NCBI RefSeq assembly: GCF_005049045.1
Contig: NZ_SUPK01000003.1
Span: 62,001-126,000 of the forward strand
Direction: 5' to 3'
DNA: 64,000 nucleotides
Source: Cohnella pontilimi
GTDB lineage: Bacteria; Bacillota; Bacilli; Paenibacillales; Paenibacillaceae
Made by a program: the position numbers and the translations under genes. Under the pieces are notes generated by a model that saw only the letters and a list, made by a program, of their open reading frames with translations, had not been told where the DNA came from and did no database searches. Below, piece by piece: positions 51,009 to 58,762 of this stretch. Position 1 is the stretch's first letter, and each line of letters begins with the position of its first letter.

Positions 51009-51032
51009 CCCTAAGGTCACAGGACCTTAGGG
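51009..51032 (-). terminator. Terminator after the PhyH-type gene
   Basis: CCCTAAGGTC (51009-51018) and GACCTTAGGG (51023-51032); on the minus strand TTTTTC follows. It ends the dioxygenase transcript. Confidence 0.88.
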
Positions 51033-51048
51033 GTGCGGGGTGCCTTCA

Positions 51049-51876
51049 TCATTTTGAGCTGTATACCACCGGATTAAGGGGACTGGCAGCCAAATCTCCG
51101 GGTTTTAAACCGGGAAACCAAGTCGCTAAATCATTGCGGCGCGCATTGCTGTCAGGTTCGGCAACCGTGATTCCATCCGCATAATAGATGACCGTCATGA
51201 CTTTACGCATATGATCTGTCGGATTGCCGGGCGCGCTGTGAAGGGTCCATCCGGAATGGAAGGTCGCATCGCCCGCGGCCAAGGCGCCGTAATTGACTTC
51301 CTCCATGCCTCTTCCCTTGATAAATCCGCCAAGCGTACGATGGGATTCATCTGAAATCTGCAATTTGTTGATATACCCCAGATGATGGGATTCGGAAGCA
51401 AATGTCATAGAGCCAATCTCTTCCGAGACAGGAACTAACGGCATCCACATGGTGATCGTTTTGTCGGTGTCAAGCGGCCAATAGATTTGGTCTTGATGCC
51501 AAGGGGTGTGACCACCGCCGGGCTCTTTGTACAAAGCCTGATCATGGTAGACACGCACGGCCTCGACTCCCATAAGATCGGCAGCGATTTTGGCGAATCT
51601 CTTGGCCAACGTAAACCGGGCGATATCTTCGTTATGCTTCCAGAGATTGCCGATCTGAATGAATGCCTTACCGTAAGTGTCTCGCTCTTCTAAAGGTTTG
51701 TCTTGATTGTTTAACTTCCTGACCCATGAGCTGATCAACGGCTCGTATGCTTCAATTTCCTGTTGGGACGCTACATTTCGGATGACCGCATGGCCTTTTT
51801 TCTGATAATCCGCAATTTGTTCTGCTGTCAGAATACGTTCATCATCAAGTGATGGCAATTGTCCTGAAATCGTCAT
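51049..51876 (-). CDS. Phytanoyl-CoA dioxygenase (PhyH) family protein
   Basis: 275 residues from the ATG at 51876 (M-T-I-S-G-Q-L-P-S-L-D-D), which overlaps the preceding stop by 4 bp; the longer frame is a shadow. T-P-W-H-Q-D-Q-I-Y-W-P-L-D supplies the H-x-D of the iron facial triad, and T-F-H-S-G-W-T-L-H-S-A-P the distal His, followed by the R of M-R-K for 2-oxoglutarate. It is a non-heme Fe(II)/2-oxoglutarate oxygenase of unknown substrate, coupled to a TIM-barrel isomerase. Confidence 0.87.
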   Translation of the reverse strand: MTISGQLPSLDDERILTAEQIADYQKKGHAVIRNVASQQEIEAYEPLISSWVRKLNNQDKPLEERDTYGKAFIQIGNLWKHNEDIARFTLAKRFAKIAADLMGVEAVRVYHDQALYKEPGGGHTPWHQDQIYWPLDTDKTITMWMPLVPVSEEIGSMTFASESHHLGYINKLQISDESHRTLGGFIKGRGMEEVNYGALAAGDATFHSGWTLHSAPGNPTDHMRKVMTVIYYADGITVAEPDSNARRNDLATWFPGLKPGDLAASPLNPVVYSSK

Positions 51877-52769
51877 TTTGGATTCCCTCTTTTCGCATGA
51901 TTGTCTACATCCATCCATACCTGCTCGACCAGTTGTTTGAGTATAAGCGTCTGCTCCCACCGGTCGCTGATTTCTTCCCACGAGTAACCCGGCACAAATC
52001 GGGGAGTGACCGAATAATGATGACCGATCTCGCAAACGAACGGCAGCACGTCACCTTTACCCGCCTTGGCAAGCCACTCGTGCATTCCTCGTTTCCACCA
52101 GCCTGTGAATGGACCTACCATAGGATGATCGGCATTTTTCCCCATATCAATCTGAATCTGTTGTCCGTTGCTCACACGTCCATGAATGCTTCCCGTGCGC
52201 TGTAACAACTCCTGAAAATACGGATCGGCCGTGTCGAATTCATACATTTCTCCTGCCAAGACATAATGAGACAGATCTATTGTAAGCCTCAAATCAGATA
52301 TTTGGCGCACGTATTCCACCGTTCTCTGCAAGTCCTGCGTGATTCGTCCCCGGTGCGTTTCTACAAAAAAAGGCATGTTATAACGATCCGCCACTTCCAA
52401 GAGCTCTTCCAATCTTGTGACAGCAGCTGCCCCAGTCGTGAACGCATCGGCAACTTGCGCGTTGACGTAGAGAACGTCATAATCCGAGGCTTGTTCTAAC
52501 AATTGCCTCAATTCTTCACCTGTTGCAGGAAAAGATTCCAATCCGAAACTAAAATGATATTCATCCATTAGCCTTGCCCACAATCCACGTTCTTCTTTGG
52601 AAGGCAGGCTGCCGAAAATCCCATGGAAACCCGCTGCGGCAATTTGTTCAAATTTCTTCTCCAGTGACCATTCCCGATTATGATCACCATACTGTTTCAG
52701 CGACCACATGGATTGTTGAATGATCATTTTCGGCGGAGAATCGCTTCGGTCGTTCGCGAATAAAGGCAT
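51873..52769 (-). CDS. Xylose-isomerase-like TIM barrel protein (sugar phosphate isomerase/epimerase family)
   Basis: 298 residues. F-V-E-T-H-R-G-R (metal Glu and His), L-T-I-D-L-S-H-Y and the later G-S-I-H-G-R-V-S-N-G plus F-V-C-E-I-G-H are the metal-site strands of AP-endonuclease-2-type barrels. The substrate is unknown. The first ATG has only a distant ribosome site; a second in-frame ATG lies 14 codons on but has none. It is coupled to the PhyH gene and divergent from an AraC regulator, so the pair is probably induced by a specific sugar-like compound. Confidence 0.8.
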   Translation of the reverse strand: MPLFANDRSDSPPKMIIQQSMWSLKQYGDHNREWSLEKKFEQIAAAGFHGIFGSLPSKEERGLWARLMDEYHFSFGLESFPATGEELRQLLEQASDYDVLYVNAQVADAFTTGAAAVTRLEELLEVADRYNMPFFVETHRGRITQDLQRTVEYVRQISDLRLTIDLSHYVLAGEMYEFDTADPYFQELLQRTGSIHGRVSNGQQIQIDMGKNADHPMVGPFTGWWKRGMHEWLAKAGKGDVLPFVCEIGHHYSVTPRFVPGYSWEEISDRWEQTLILKQLVEQVWMDVDNHAKRGNPK

Positions 52770-52919
52770 TCTTTTCTCGTTTCACCTGCCTTACTGATCT
52801 TTAGGTTTTCCTTTTCCTCTTTAATCATATTTGCTAGTATGAAAATAATCTTTGTTAGAACCACCGTAGTTTTTTGTCAAAAACAACTTTCCTGCACGGG
52901 AATTGGGGATGAAAATCGG

Positions 52920-53798
52920 GTGACATTGCCAACTATTACGGAATTAACCTACACCAAACCGATCGTTCCTTATTTCAGAGAAGGAGATATGGCTGTTCGC
53001 AGGCCGTGGATATCTCCCGAACGAAGACTGCTGGATTATTGCCTGATTTTTATCCAAAAAGGGAAATGCCGATTCATCGTGGATAAAGAGGTTTACCACC
53101 CGAAAGTCGGCGACTTTTGCTTGATTCAACCAGGAAGTCTCGTCTATCTGGAGGGCTTGACGGATACCGTTACGCCCTTTCTCCATTTCGATATTTTCTT
53201 CCAACCTAATCGTGAAAAGAGCTTTCCGACAAGACCCGGACAAATCGACTTGACCCCTTATCTTTCTTATCTTCAGCCGAGGATAAACGATTTTTCCGGA
53301 ATTCATATTCCCGTAAGATTAAAGCCTAGCCAAAGAATCCGCTTTTTAGAGGTTTTTCTTAAGCTGGTGGAACTTTGGCCCAAGAGGGATCCCTCTTCTC
53401 ACTGGTTAGTCCAACAGATGGGGACCGAATTGATTGTTACCATTCTGACAGACCACTATCAGCTTCACGGCCGCGAAGCGCAGAGAGAGTTAGATTGGGT
53501 TACTTCGTACTTCTCTTTGCATTTACAAGAACAATTGTCGATCGAAACGTTGGCGAAAAGGGCAAATATGTCGGCATCCTGGTTCAGCACTGTATTCAAG
53601 AGAGAGTATGGCGTATCACCGCACCAATTTTTACTTGAAATGCGGATTAAGCACGCTGAAGAGTTATTGCAGAGAACAAATTTCACGCAAGAGGAAATCG
53701 CCGATTTTTGCGGTTTTGCCGACATACACCACTTCTCGAAAACATTTAAGAAAAAGACGGGTATGTCACCAGGCGTATGGCGAAAACACCAAAAATGA
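52920..53798 (+). CDS. AraC-family transcription regulator
   Basis: 292 residues if translation starts at the GTG at 52920, which has GGGGAT upstream; the in-frame ATG at 52839 has no ribosome site and would add a leader of odd composition. An N-terminal cupin-like sensor (R-L-L-D-Y-C-L-I-F-I-Q-K-G-K-C-R-F, P-K-V-G-D-F-C-L-I-Q-P-G) precedes a C-terminal double helix-turn-helix (I-E-T-L-A-K-R-A-N-M-S-A-S-W-F-S and Q-E-E-I-A-D-F-C-G-F-A-D-I-H-H-F). It is divergent from the TIM barrel/PhyH pair, which it likely controls. Confidence 0.85.
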   Translation: MTLPTITELTYTKPIVPYFREGDMAVRRPWISPERRLLDYCLIFIQKGKCRFIVDKEVYHPKVGDFCLIQPGSLVYLEGLTDTVTPFLHFDIFFQPNREKSFPTRPGQIDLTPYLSYLQPRINDFSGIHIPVRLKPSQRIRFLEVFLKLVELWPKRDPSSHWLVQQMGTELIVTILTDHYQLHGREAQRELDWVTSYFSLHLQEQLSIETLAKRANMSASWFSTVFKREYGVSPHQFLLEMRIKHAEELLQRTNFTQEEIADFCGFADIHHFSKTFKKKTGMSPGVWRKHQK

Positions 53799-53824
53799 AA
53801 TATTCATCAGGATACCTTGATCAA

Positions 53825-53849
53825 AAAACCCTTGCTCCGCAAGGGTTTT
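53825..53849. terminator. Terminator after the AraC gene
   Basis: AAAACCCTTGC-TCC-GCAAGGGTTTT, 11-bp stem, with a T-run after it. It separates two convergent genes. An almost identical hairpin stands at 56521-56543. Confidence 0.88.
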
Positions 53850-53889
53850 TCGTCTGGTTTATTCGGCAAGAACGTACTCTCCCATAAAA

Positions 53890-54381
53890 TCAGGCATTTG
53901 TTATGAAACCGTTAAAGAGCCAAGAAGCCTCTCCCTTAATGAAATACAAATCGATTGTTGAATGGCTATCGCCCTGATAATAAGCAAATCCAACAATGAA
54001 CTCATTTTCTCCATTTATGTAAGTAGAGAAACGGTATTCCAAATTGCCTAACGCTATTGGTTTCAAAAGTGTAGGGGCGACCATCTTTCCGCCATATGGA
54101 AAGTAAACTCTGTTTTCGAACTTACTAAATCTTACATCTGGGGCTGATACGGATTTAAGGTAGTCAAAATCTTTCTTTCCCATTGCATGAATAATTTTAA
54201 AGGATAAATTTAATGTTGCTTTAAGAGCATCATTCTCTGCCCGAATTCGTTGAAGCTCCACTTCCTTACTTTCTTGATGGGTTGGTTGGGGTACATTCGA
54301 TTCCATTGATTTATAACTTTGGCAGGCCGAGATCATAAGTAGGATAAGGACAGGTAAAAGGAAAGCTTGACTAATCTTCAT
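53890..54381 (-). CDS. Lipoprotein, paralogue of 22613-23158
   Basis: 163 residues with a proper lipobox, L-M-I-S-A-C-Q. The mature region matches the 22613-23158 protein almost throughout (K-F-E-N-R-V-Y-F-P-Y-G-G-K-M-V-A-P, F-N-G-F-I-T-N-A) but lacks 18 residues after the coiled-coil stretch. The near-identity at DNA level continues beyond the stop codon into the 3' flank. Function unknown; it is exported and membrane-anchored. It follows the 333-aa lipoprotein gene by 38 bp. Confidence 0.8.
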   Translation of the reverse strand: MKISQAFLLPVLILLMISACQSYKSMESNVPQPTHQESKEVELQRIRAENDALKATLNLSFKIIHAMGKKDFDYLKSVSAPDVRFSKFENRVYFPYGGKMVAPTLLKPIALGNLEYRFSTYINGENEFIVGFAYYQGDSHSTIDLYFIKGEASWLFNGFITNA

Positions 54382-54419
54382 TGTGGTCCACCCATTTGAA
54401 TAGCACTCCTTTTTAATAC

Positions 54420-55421
54420 CTACGTGTCACTTATCAGATCACGTATTGTAAAGGATTTCAATACTTTCCCCTTTAACACAAAATTAATTTGTTCCTCACC
54501 TACGATGACTCGCGAATATGCTTTATCCCCCAACAACACGGTTTTTGCCCAATGTCTCAATAACCTGTCCCTTTGTAATTCGTTTTTGGGAAGGAAGTCA
54601 TTTTCGAGTTGAATCCCAAATGTAAATTGATCTTTATTTTGGTCTGTAACGCTGTCATAAAACACTTCATTTCCTTCTTTGTCTGCATAACCCACAAAAT
54701 ACTGCAATTTACTTTGGTCAATAAGCTTATATCGGTTCACCTCAAATAGTTCTTTAAAAAAAGCTTGCGAATAGAAGTAAATTGAATAAATATCTGTATG
54801 TTGATGAAAGTAACTGCCCTTAAAAGATTCCTTGGTAGAATCGTCTTCAAGTGGCGAGAAGATAATTAATGCATGGTCTTCATAATTTTGATCAATGGAG
54901 ATAGGTTTTCTAAATACCGTTTCTTCAATAACTAGGTGCTGTTTATCCATAACCTTTTGTGTATAAGTGCTGATAATTCTGGTTCCAGTTTTATAAGGGA
55001 GTTTAACAATTAAGTCCAAATTTGCACTGGATGTAATATCATAGGAATACCTTTCAACAATTTCCCCGCCTAGCCGAATCGATTCATTTCTTATCCAATC
55101 GTCAACCTCTTTCAATGGCCGAGTTAACTCGAACTCATGCAAAATATAAGTTGCATCAGCATCAGAATGACTCAGTTCCCTCAAGGGTCGAAACCAAGAC
55201 GGTAAGTCATAATCCTTGAATGTTGCATTTTCAACAATTGATGGTTTCGGTGATGAGTCTGGCGTGTTTTGAGGAGAAAGCACATCGGGTGAGGTGGTGG
55301 GATCTTCTACTTCATCTTTCAACGGCACTTGAGTAGGTGATGGGGCAACGAGTGAATTATCTTGGTCAGCACAACCCGTTAACGCTATCAATAAAACACA
55401 GATTAATGCTGCTTTATACAT
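54420..55421 (-). CDS. Lipoprotein of unknown function (333 aa)
   Basis: Signal peptide with lipobox L-T-G-C-A-D (Cys at 17), then a Pro/Ser/Thr-rich linker (about 20-65) and a mixed alpha/beta domain without a known motif. The A+T-rich codon use matches the neighbours and differs from the injection operon. It is the middle gene of a run of exported proteins on the minus strand. Confidence 0.75.
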   Translation of the reverse strand: MYKAALICVLLIALTGCADQDNSLVAPSPTQVPLKDEVEDPTTSPDVLSPQNTPDSSPKPSIVENATFKDYDLPSWFRPLRELSHSDADATYILHEFELTRPLKEVDDWIRNESIRLGGEIVERYSYDITSSANLDLIVKLPYKTGTRIISTYTQKVMDKQHLVIEETVFRKPISIDQNYEDHALIIFSPLEDDSTKESFKGSYFHQHTDIYSIYFYSQAFFKELFEVNRYKLIDQSKLQYFVGYADKEGNEVFYDSVTDQNKDQFTFGIQLENDFLPKNELQRDRLLRHWAKTVLLGDKAYSRVIVGEEQINFVLKGKVLKSFTIRDLISDT

Positions 55422-55499
55422 CTTCAGATCCCCCCTTAATTACCTGCCAAAAACGCCAGTTCCAAATTTACGCATCGTAACATACGCCGAAAGCGTATT

Positions 55500-55778
55500 T
55501 TACGGACCCGTTCCTGTCTCCGTAACCCTCCAGCCCAACCAATTGCTCTTTACTTGAAAAAAAGACTGGGACAATGTGTCTACTCTGTATAAGTAATCAC
55601 TATTCTTGTGAACGTCAGCAGTAAAGGCTTTGATCGGATGAAAACCAAGAAGCATATGTTTTCGAACTGCAAGCTCAGGTGTGGGAGATGGAAAGAAAAA
55701 CACGTAAATTACCAGCATAAAACCAATAATAATCATCCATATTTCTCTTTTCCTTGACGCCGCTTCACTGTTTTTCAT
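55500..55778 (-). CDS. Small single-pass membrane protein (92 aa)
   Basis: From the ATG at 55778, with GGAAGGTGG upstream and overlapping the previous stop by 14 bp. One membrane helix (W-M-I-I-I-G-F-M-L-V-I-Y-V-F-F-F) near residue 14 and a 60-residue outer domain. No family recognised. It is probably translated together with the signal-peptidase-like lipoprotein. Confidence 0.6.
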   Translation of the reverse strand: MKNSEAASRKREIWMIIIGFMLVIYVFFFPSPTPELAVRKHMLLGFHPIKAFTADVHKNSDYLYRVDTLSQSFFQVKSNWLGWRVTETGTGP

Positions 55779-56340
55779 AGCCAACCACCTTCCCCAGTAT
55801 ATCCTCTTTCAGAAAAGGTCCCGCCGTTTGGCTGTCATTAAAACCTCTCCATCGGACATCGGCCAAGATGTAATATTCGCCGTCTTTCAGTGTCACAGGC
55901 TCCCATGAATCACCGTATTCGAGCGTAGAATCATTGCCGTAAAATGCGTCCAACTTTTTGTCATTGATATAAACTTGACCCTTTTCAATGCGTACCGTTT
56001 CCTCAGGCAGACCTACGACCCTTGCAATGTCGGTGTCTTGGTTTGAATAGTTCTTTGTTTTAAATACTACGATATCCCCACGAGTAATTTCGTTTTGCTG
56101 GTAATATTTCATGTCCGCCATTACTTTACTTTTCAAAGCAAATGGGTGTGGCCCGTCGTATCCTATTGGGGCAACCATTCCGTCTGTTTTGACTTCCACT
56201 TCGATTAACGAGGGATCGACCTTCTCGATGACCTCAATTTTCTTTTCCGTCACGGTATCGCTGATGGTTTCGGTGCAGCCGCTTAGAATGAATGCAACAA
56301 TTACGAGAAAGCCGACAACGGTTAGTTTTCGTGTCAACAT
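55765..56340 (-). CDS. Signal-peptidase-I-like lipoprotein without the catalytic pair
   Basis: 191 residues from the ATG at 56340 (AGAGGTG upstream). The lipobox is I-L-S-G-C. The body follows the S26 signal peptidase fold: R-G-D-I-V-V-F-K, I-A-R-V-V-G-L-P-E-E-T-V-R-I, G-Q-V-Y-I-N-D-K-K-L, Y-Y-I-L-A-D-V-R-W-R-G-F-N-D-S and I-L-G-K-V-V-G. The catalytic Lys, normally just before R-V-x-G-L-P, is Ala, and the S-M-x-P-T serine box is absent. It is therefore probably an inactive relative on the outer membrane face, perhaps a binding or regulatory protein. Confidence 0.75.
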   Translation of the reverse strand: MLTRKLTVVGFLVIVAFILSGCTETISDTVTEKKIEVIEKVDPSLIEVEVKTDGMVAPIGYDGPHPFALKSKVMADMKYYQQNEITRGDIVVFKTKNYSNQDTDIARVVGLPEETVRIEKGQVYINDKKLDAFYGNDSTLEYGDSWEPVTLKDGEYYILADVRWRGFNDSQTAGPFLKEDILGKVVGYEKQ

Positions 56341-56520
56341 AGCACCTCTTCCCTTTTCCAGCTCCTTCTTCTGATGTGTTTTTAATACCATTATTATACA
56401 TCATGAAATGATTACGCGTTTTGGCGTCCGTTATTCATTTTGAAAAAGTGTCCCCATTTTGTACCCATTGATGAAATTAGATTCTTAGCTCAGTAAAGTA
56501 ACAGCTATTGGAAAATAAAA

Positions 56521-56543
56521 AAACCCTTGCTCCGCAAGGGTTT
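56521..56543 (-). terminator. Terminator next to the first tRNA-Leu fragment
   Basis: AAACCCTTGC-TCC-GCAAGGGTTT, with a run of A to its left, so it acts on the minus strand, downstream of the tRNA fragment. Confidence 0.8.
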
Positions 56544-56552
56544 CTCAACGTC

Positions 56553-56607
56553 TAAGTATGGTGCGGTCGAGAGGACTCGAACCTCCACGGTATTGCTACC
56601 GCCAGCC
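56553..56607 (-). pseudogene. 3' fragment of a tRNA-Leu gene (copy 1)
   Basis: The minus strand reads GGTTCGAGTCCTCT (T arm), CGACCGCA and CCA, preceded by a variable-arm sequence; the anticodon, D arm and 5' acceptor strand are absent. The first 37 bp are identical to the copy at 58691-58727, and the whole 55 bp differ at three positions. Confidence 0.7.
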
Positions 56608-56670
56608 GCCGTTCATGACAGCATTCATGACCATAATGCCGACCGAACTGCCCTGCGCGGATAGCATGCT

Positions 56671-57549
56671 TCAGAATTGGCCGAAAGGAGAACCGTATTC
56701 GCCGGCGATAGCCATCAGCTTTTCCTGCTCTTCCTGATTCAACTTACGGTATCGATTGGCGGCTTCGACGATCCCCGGCAGAAGGCGGATGTCGCCTGCG
56801 CTCGCGAACCCGGTTATGCCGGGTTGGGAGAGCACGAAGGAGACGCAGCGATCGGTAAGCGACTGCTCATCGAAAGGCTCATACCACGTCGCGTATTTCT
56901 TCTCCGTGCCTTCCGCCCACTCCCCTTTTGCAACGGCTTTAATGACCATCAATCCGGAATTTTGACGCGCCGTCTCTGCCACCAGCTCATCGAAGATACG
57001 CCGGTAATCCGGGTTCTGATATAAAATAAAGTTGAGCGGCGTCAGTACTGTTTCAAACGGAAAGCGTCGCAGTGCCTCCAGATGAACGGCCGGCGCGATA
57101 TGACCGTGTCCGGTGATCCCGATATGCTTGACCATGCCCTGTTCCTTCGCCCAAATGGCGGCTTCGAGCGCTCCACCTTTGGCGGTAACTGCGTCGAGCT
57201 CTTCATAGCTCGTCACGGCGTGAAGCTGGATCAAGTCCACCTGATCGGTTTGAAGCCGGATTAACGACTGCTCGATTTGCCGCATGGCCGGCTCTTTCTG
57301 ACGTTCTCCGGTTTTGGTCGCAAGAAAGATATCCTTGCGGATCTTCGGCATCCAAGGACCCATCCGCAGTTCAGCATCGCCGTAGCTGGCTGCCGTGTCG
57401 AAATGATTAATTCCCACATCCAGTGCGTACTGAATCGATTCGTCTACTTGCTCCTGGGTAACATTGCTCAGGCTGGCCGCTCCGTAAATGACAACCGTGC
57501 TTTCCTGATCAATCCGCCCCAGCTTGCGACGTTCCAATTTGTTTTCCAT
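56671..57549 (-). CDS. Aldo/keto reductase
   Basis: 292 residues from the ATG at 57549, with GGAGA upstream; the longer frame includes the promoter and is rejected. [11 protein letters not shown] near 55 gives catalytic Asp and Tyr, A-T-K-T-G the Lys, and L-I-Q-L-H-A-V the His, the AKR tetrad. C-terminal S-Q-P-G-I-T-G is the nucleotide end. It reduces aldehydes or ketones with NAD(P)H; substrate unknown. A perfect cre box stands 31 bp upstream, so it is probably under catabolite control. Confidence 0.88.
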   Translation of the reverse strand: MENKLERRKLGRIDQESTVVIYGAASLSNVTQEQVDESIQYALDVGINHFDTAASYGDAELRMGPWMPKIRKDIFLATKTGERQKEPAMRQIEQSLIRLQTDQVDLIQLHAVTSYEELDAVTAKGGALEAAIWAKEQGMVKHIGITGHGHIAPAVHLEALRRFPFETVLTPLNFILYQNPDYRRIFDELVAETARQNSGLMVIKAVAKGEWAEGTEKKYATWYEPFDEQSLTDRCVSFVLSQPGITGFASAGDIRLLPGIVEAANRYRKLNQEEQEKLMAIAGEYGSPFGQF

Positions 57550-57579
57550 CAATTGATCGTCTCCTTCCAATTCGGCTTT

Positions 57580-57594
57580 ATGTAATCGCTTACA
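57580..57594 (-). promoter_or_regulatory. CcpA cre box before the aldo/keto reductase
   Basis: ATGTAATCGCTTACA fits WTGNAANCGNWNNCW fully and is palindromic around TCGC. Confidence 0.7.
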
Positions 57595-57729
57595 AATAGA
57601 ATATCGCTCATAAGAAAGTTTACACGAGATTAATACACCCAAATTTTTGTCGTGTCAATAGAATTATTTTCTGCGACAAATGCAAAGGCTAAAGCTAAGA
57701 ATCCATCATCAACAAAGGGAGGATTTATT

Positions 57730-58503
57730 ATGGGTAAATTTGATGGAAAAGTTATCATTATTACAGGCGCAGCTGGCGGAATTGGCAAAGTAACTGCTAA
57801 GAAACTGGCAGCAGAAGGCGCTAATCTGGCTCTTGTTGATTTGAAACTGGATGCCGTAAAGCAAGTGATAGCTGAACTAGCGCTTGATGATTCGAGAGCA
57901 ATCGCATTGCAAGCCAATGTAGCTAAGGAAGAGGAAGTTAAGGCGTATGTCGATGCCACGGTTAATCATTTTGGCAAAATCGACGGTTTTTTTAACAATG
58001 CAGGCGTCGAAGGTATTACTGCGAATGTAGAAGATTATCCAACAGATACATTTGAACTAGTATTGAACGTTAACGTTAAGGGTTCATTCTTTGGACTGAA
58101 ATATGTTGTACCCGTCATGAAAAAGCAAGGATACGGGAGCATCGTCAATACGGCTTCAGGAGCCGGCTTGATCGGGTCGCCAGGCTTTGTTGGCTACAAT
58201 AGCTCTAAACATGCTGTAATCGGTATGACTCGAGTTGTTGCGCTGGAAGCGGCCCCACACGGAGTAAGAGTTAATGCTGTCGCTCCTGGTGTAATTAATA
58301 CGCGTATGATGCGACAAATTGAAAAAAATACAGTACCTCAAGATGAAGAAGGTGCTAAAAAAGCATTCAGTGCCGCGGTTCCAATGGGTAGATATGGCGA
58401 GCCGGAAGAAGTCGCAAATGTCGTTTTATTTCTGCTGTCAGATGATGCATCTTACGTATCGCAATCGATCTACACCGTCGATGGCGGACAAATTAACCAG
58501 TAA
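57730..58503 (+). CDS. Short-chain dehydrogenase/reductase (SDR)
   Basis: 257 residues from the ATG at 57730, with GGGAGG upstream (the longer frame covers the leader). T-G-A-A-G-G-I-G at about 14-21 is the cofactor loop, N-N-A-G near 90 the structural motif, S near 143 and Y-N-S-S-K near 156 the catalytic Ser/Tyr/Lys, and V-D-G-G the C-terminal motif. D at the end of strand 2 (L-V-D-L) suggests NAD(H) preference. It lies between the two tRNA-Leu fragments, divergent from the aldo/keto reductase. Confidence 0.92.
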   Translation: MGKFDGKVIIITGAAGGIGKVTAKKLAAEGANLALVDLKLDAVKQVIAELALDDSRAIALQANVAKEEEVKAYVDATVNHFGKIDGFFNNAGVEGITANVEDYPTDTFELVLNVNVKGSFFGLKYVVPVMKKQGYGSIVNTASGAGLIGSPGFVGYNSSKHAVIGMTRVVALEAAPHGVRVNAVAPGVINTRMMRQIEKNTVPQDEEGAKKAFSAAVPMGRYGEPEEVANVVLFLLSDDASYVSQSIYTVDGGQINQ

Positions 58504-58536
58504 AACTCCAGGTGAAGTTGATTTTTGACGCACAAG

Positions 58537-58573
58537 GCATCCAACGAACCGGAATAACCGCTTCGTTGGATGC
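58537..58573 (+). terminator. Terminator after the SDR gene
   Basis: GCATCCAACGAA (58537-58548) and its exact complement (58562-58573), 33 bp after the stop codon. The T-run is short. Confidence 0.75.
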
Positions 58574-58657
58574 TCTATTATTTGCTACCACGGAGCTACC
58601 TTGGAGCACAAATTCGTCTTCTATCATACACGAACTATGCTACCCCAAAAAACAAAA

Positions 58658-58682
58658 AAATCCCTTACGCATCAAGGGATTT
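58658..58682 (-). terminator. Terminator next to the second tRNA-Leu fragment
   Basis: AAATCCCTT (58658-58666) and AAGGGATTT (58674-58682); T-run on the minus strand. It stands in the same place relative to the fragment as at copy 1. Confidence 0.75.
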
Positions 58683-58690
58683 CAGCTTCT

Positions 58691-58762
58691 TAAGTATGGT
58701 GCGGTCGAGAGGACTCGAACCTCCACGAGATTGCTCCCGCCAGCCCCTCAAGCTGGTCGAAG
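58691..58762 (-). pseudogene. 3' part of a tRNA-Leu gene (copy 2, with anticodon arm)
   Basis: The minus strand shows an anticodon stem CCAGC, loop TTGAGGG (anticodon GAG) and stem GCTGG, then a variable arm, the T arm GGAGGTTCGAGTCCTCT, CGACCGCA and CCA. The D arm and 5' acceptor strand are missing; the sequence that follows on the 5' side has no pairing partner for the acceptor. It is truncated, or an attachment-site remnant. Confidence 0.65.

Noticed and set aside
53825-56543. The two nearly identical CCCTTGC-TCC-GCAAGGG hairpins as mobile repeats
   Set aside because: They are ordinary intrinsic terminators; similarity is limited to the stem and may simply be convergence or local duplication.
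58691-58762. Functional tRNA-Leu gene
   Set aside because: The 5' acceptor strand and D arm are absent; the upstream sequence gives no partner for the acceptor stem.
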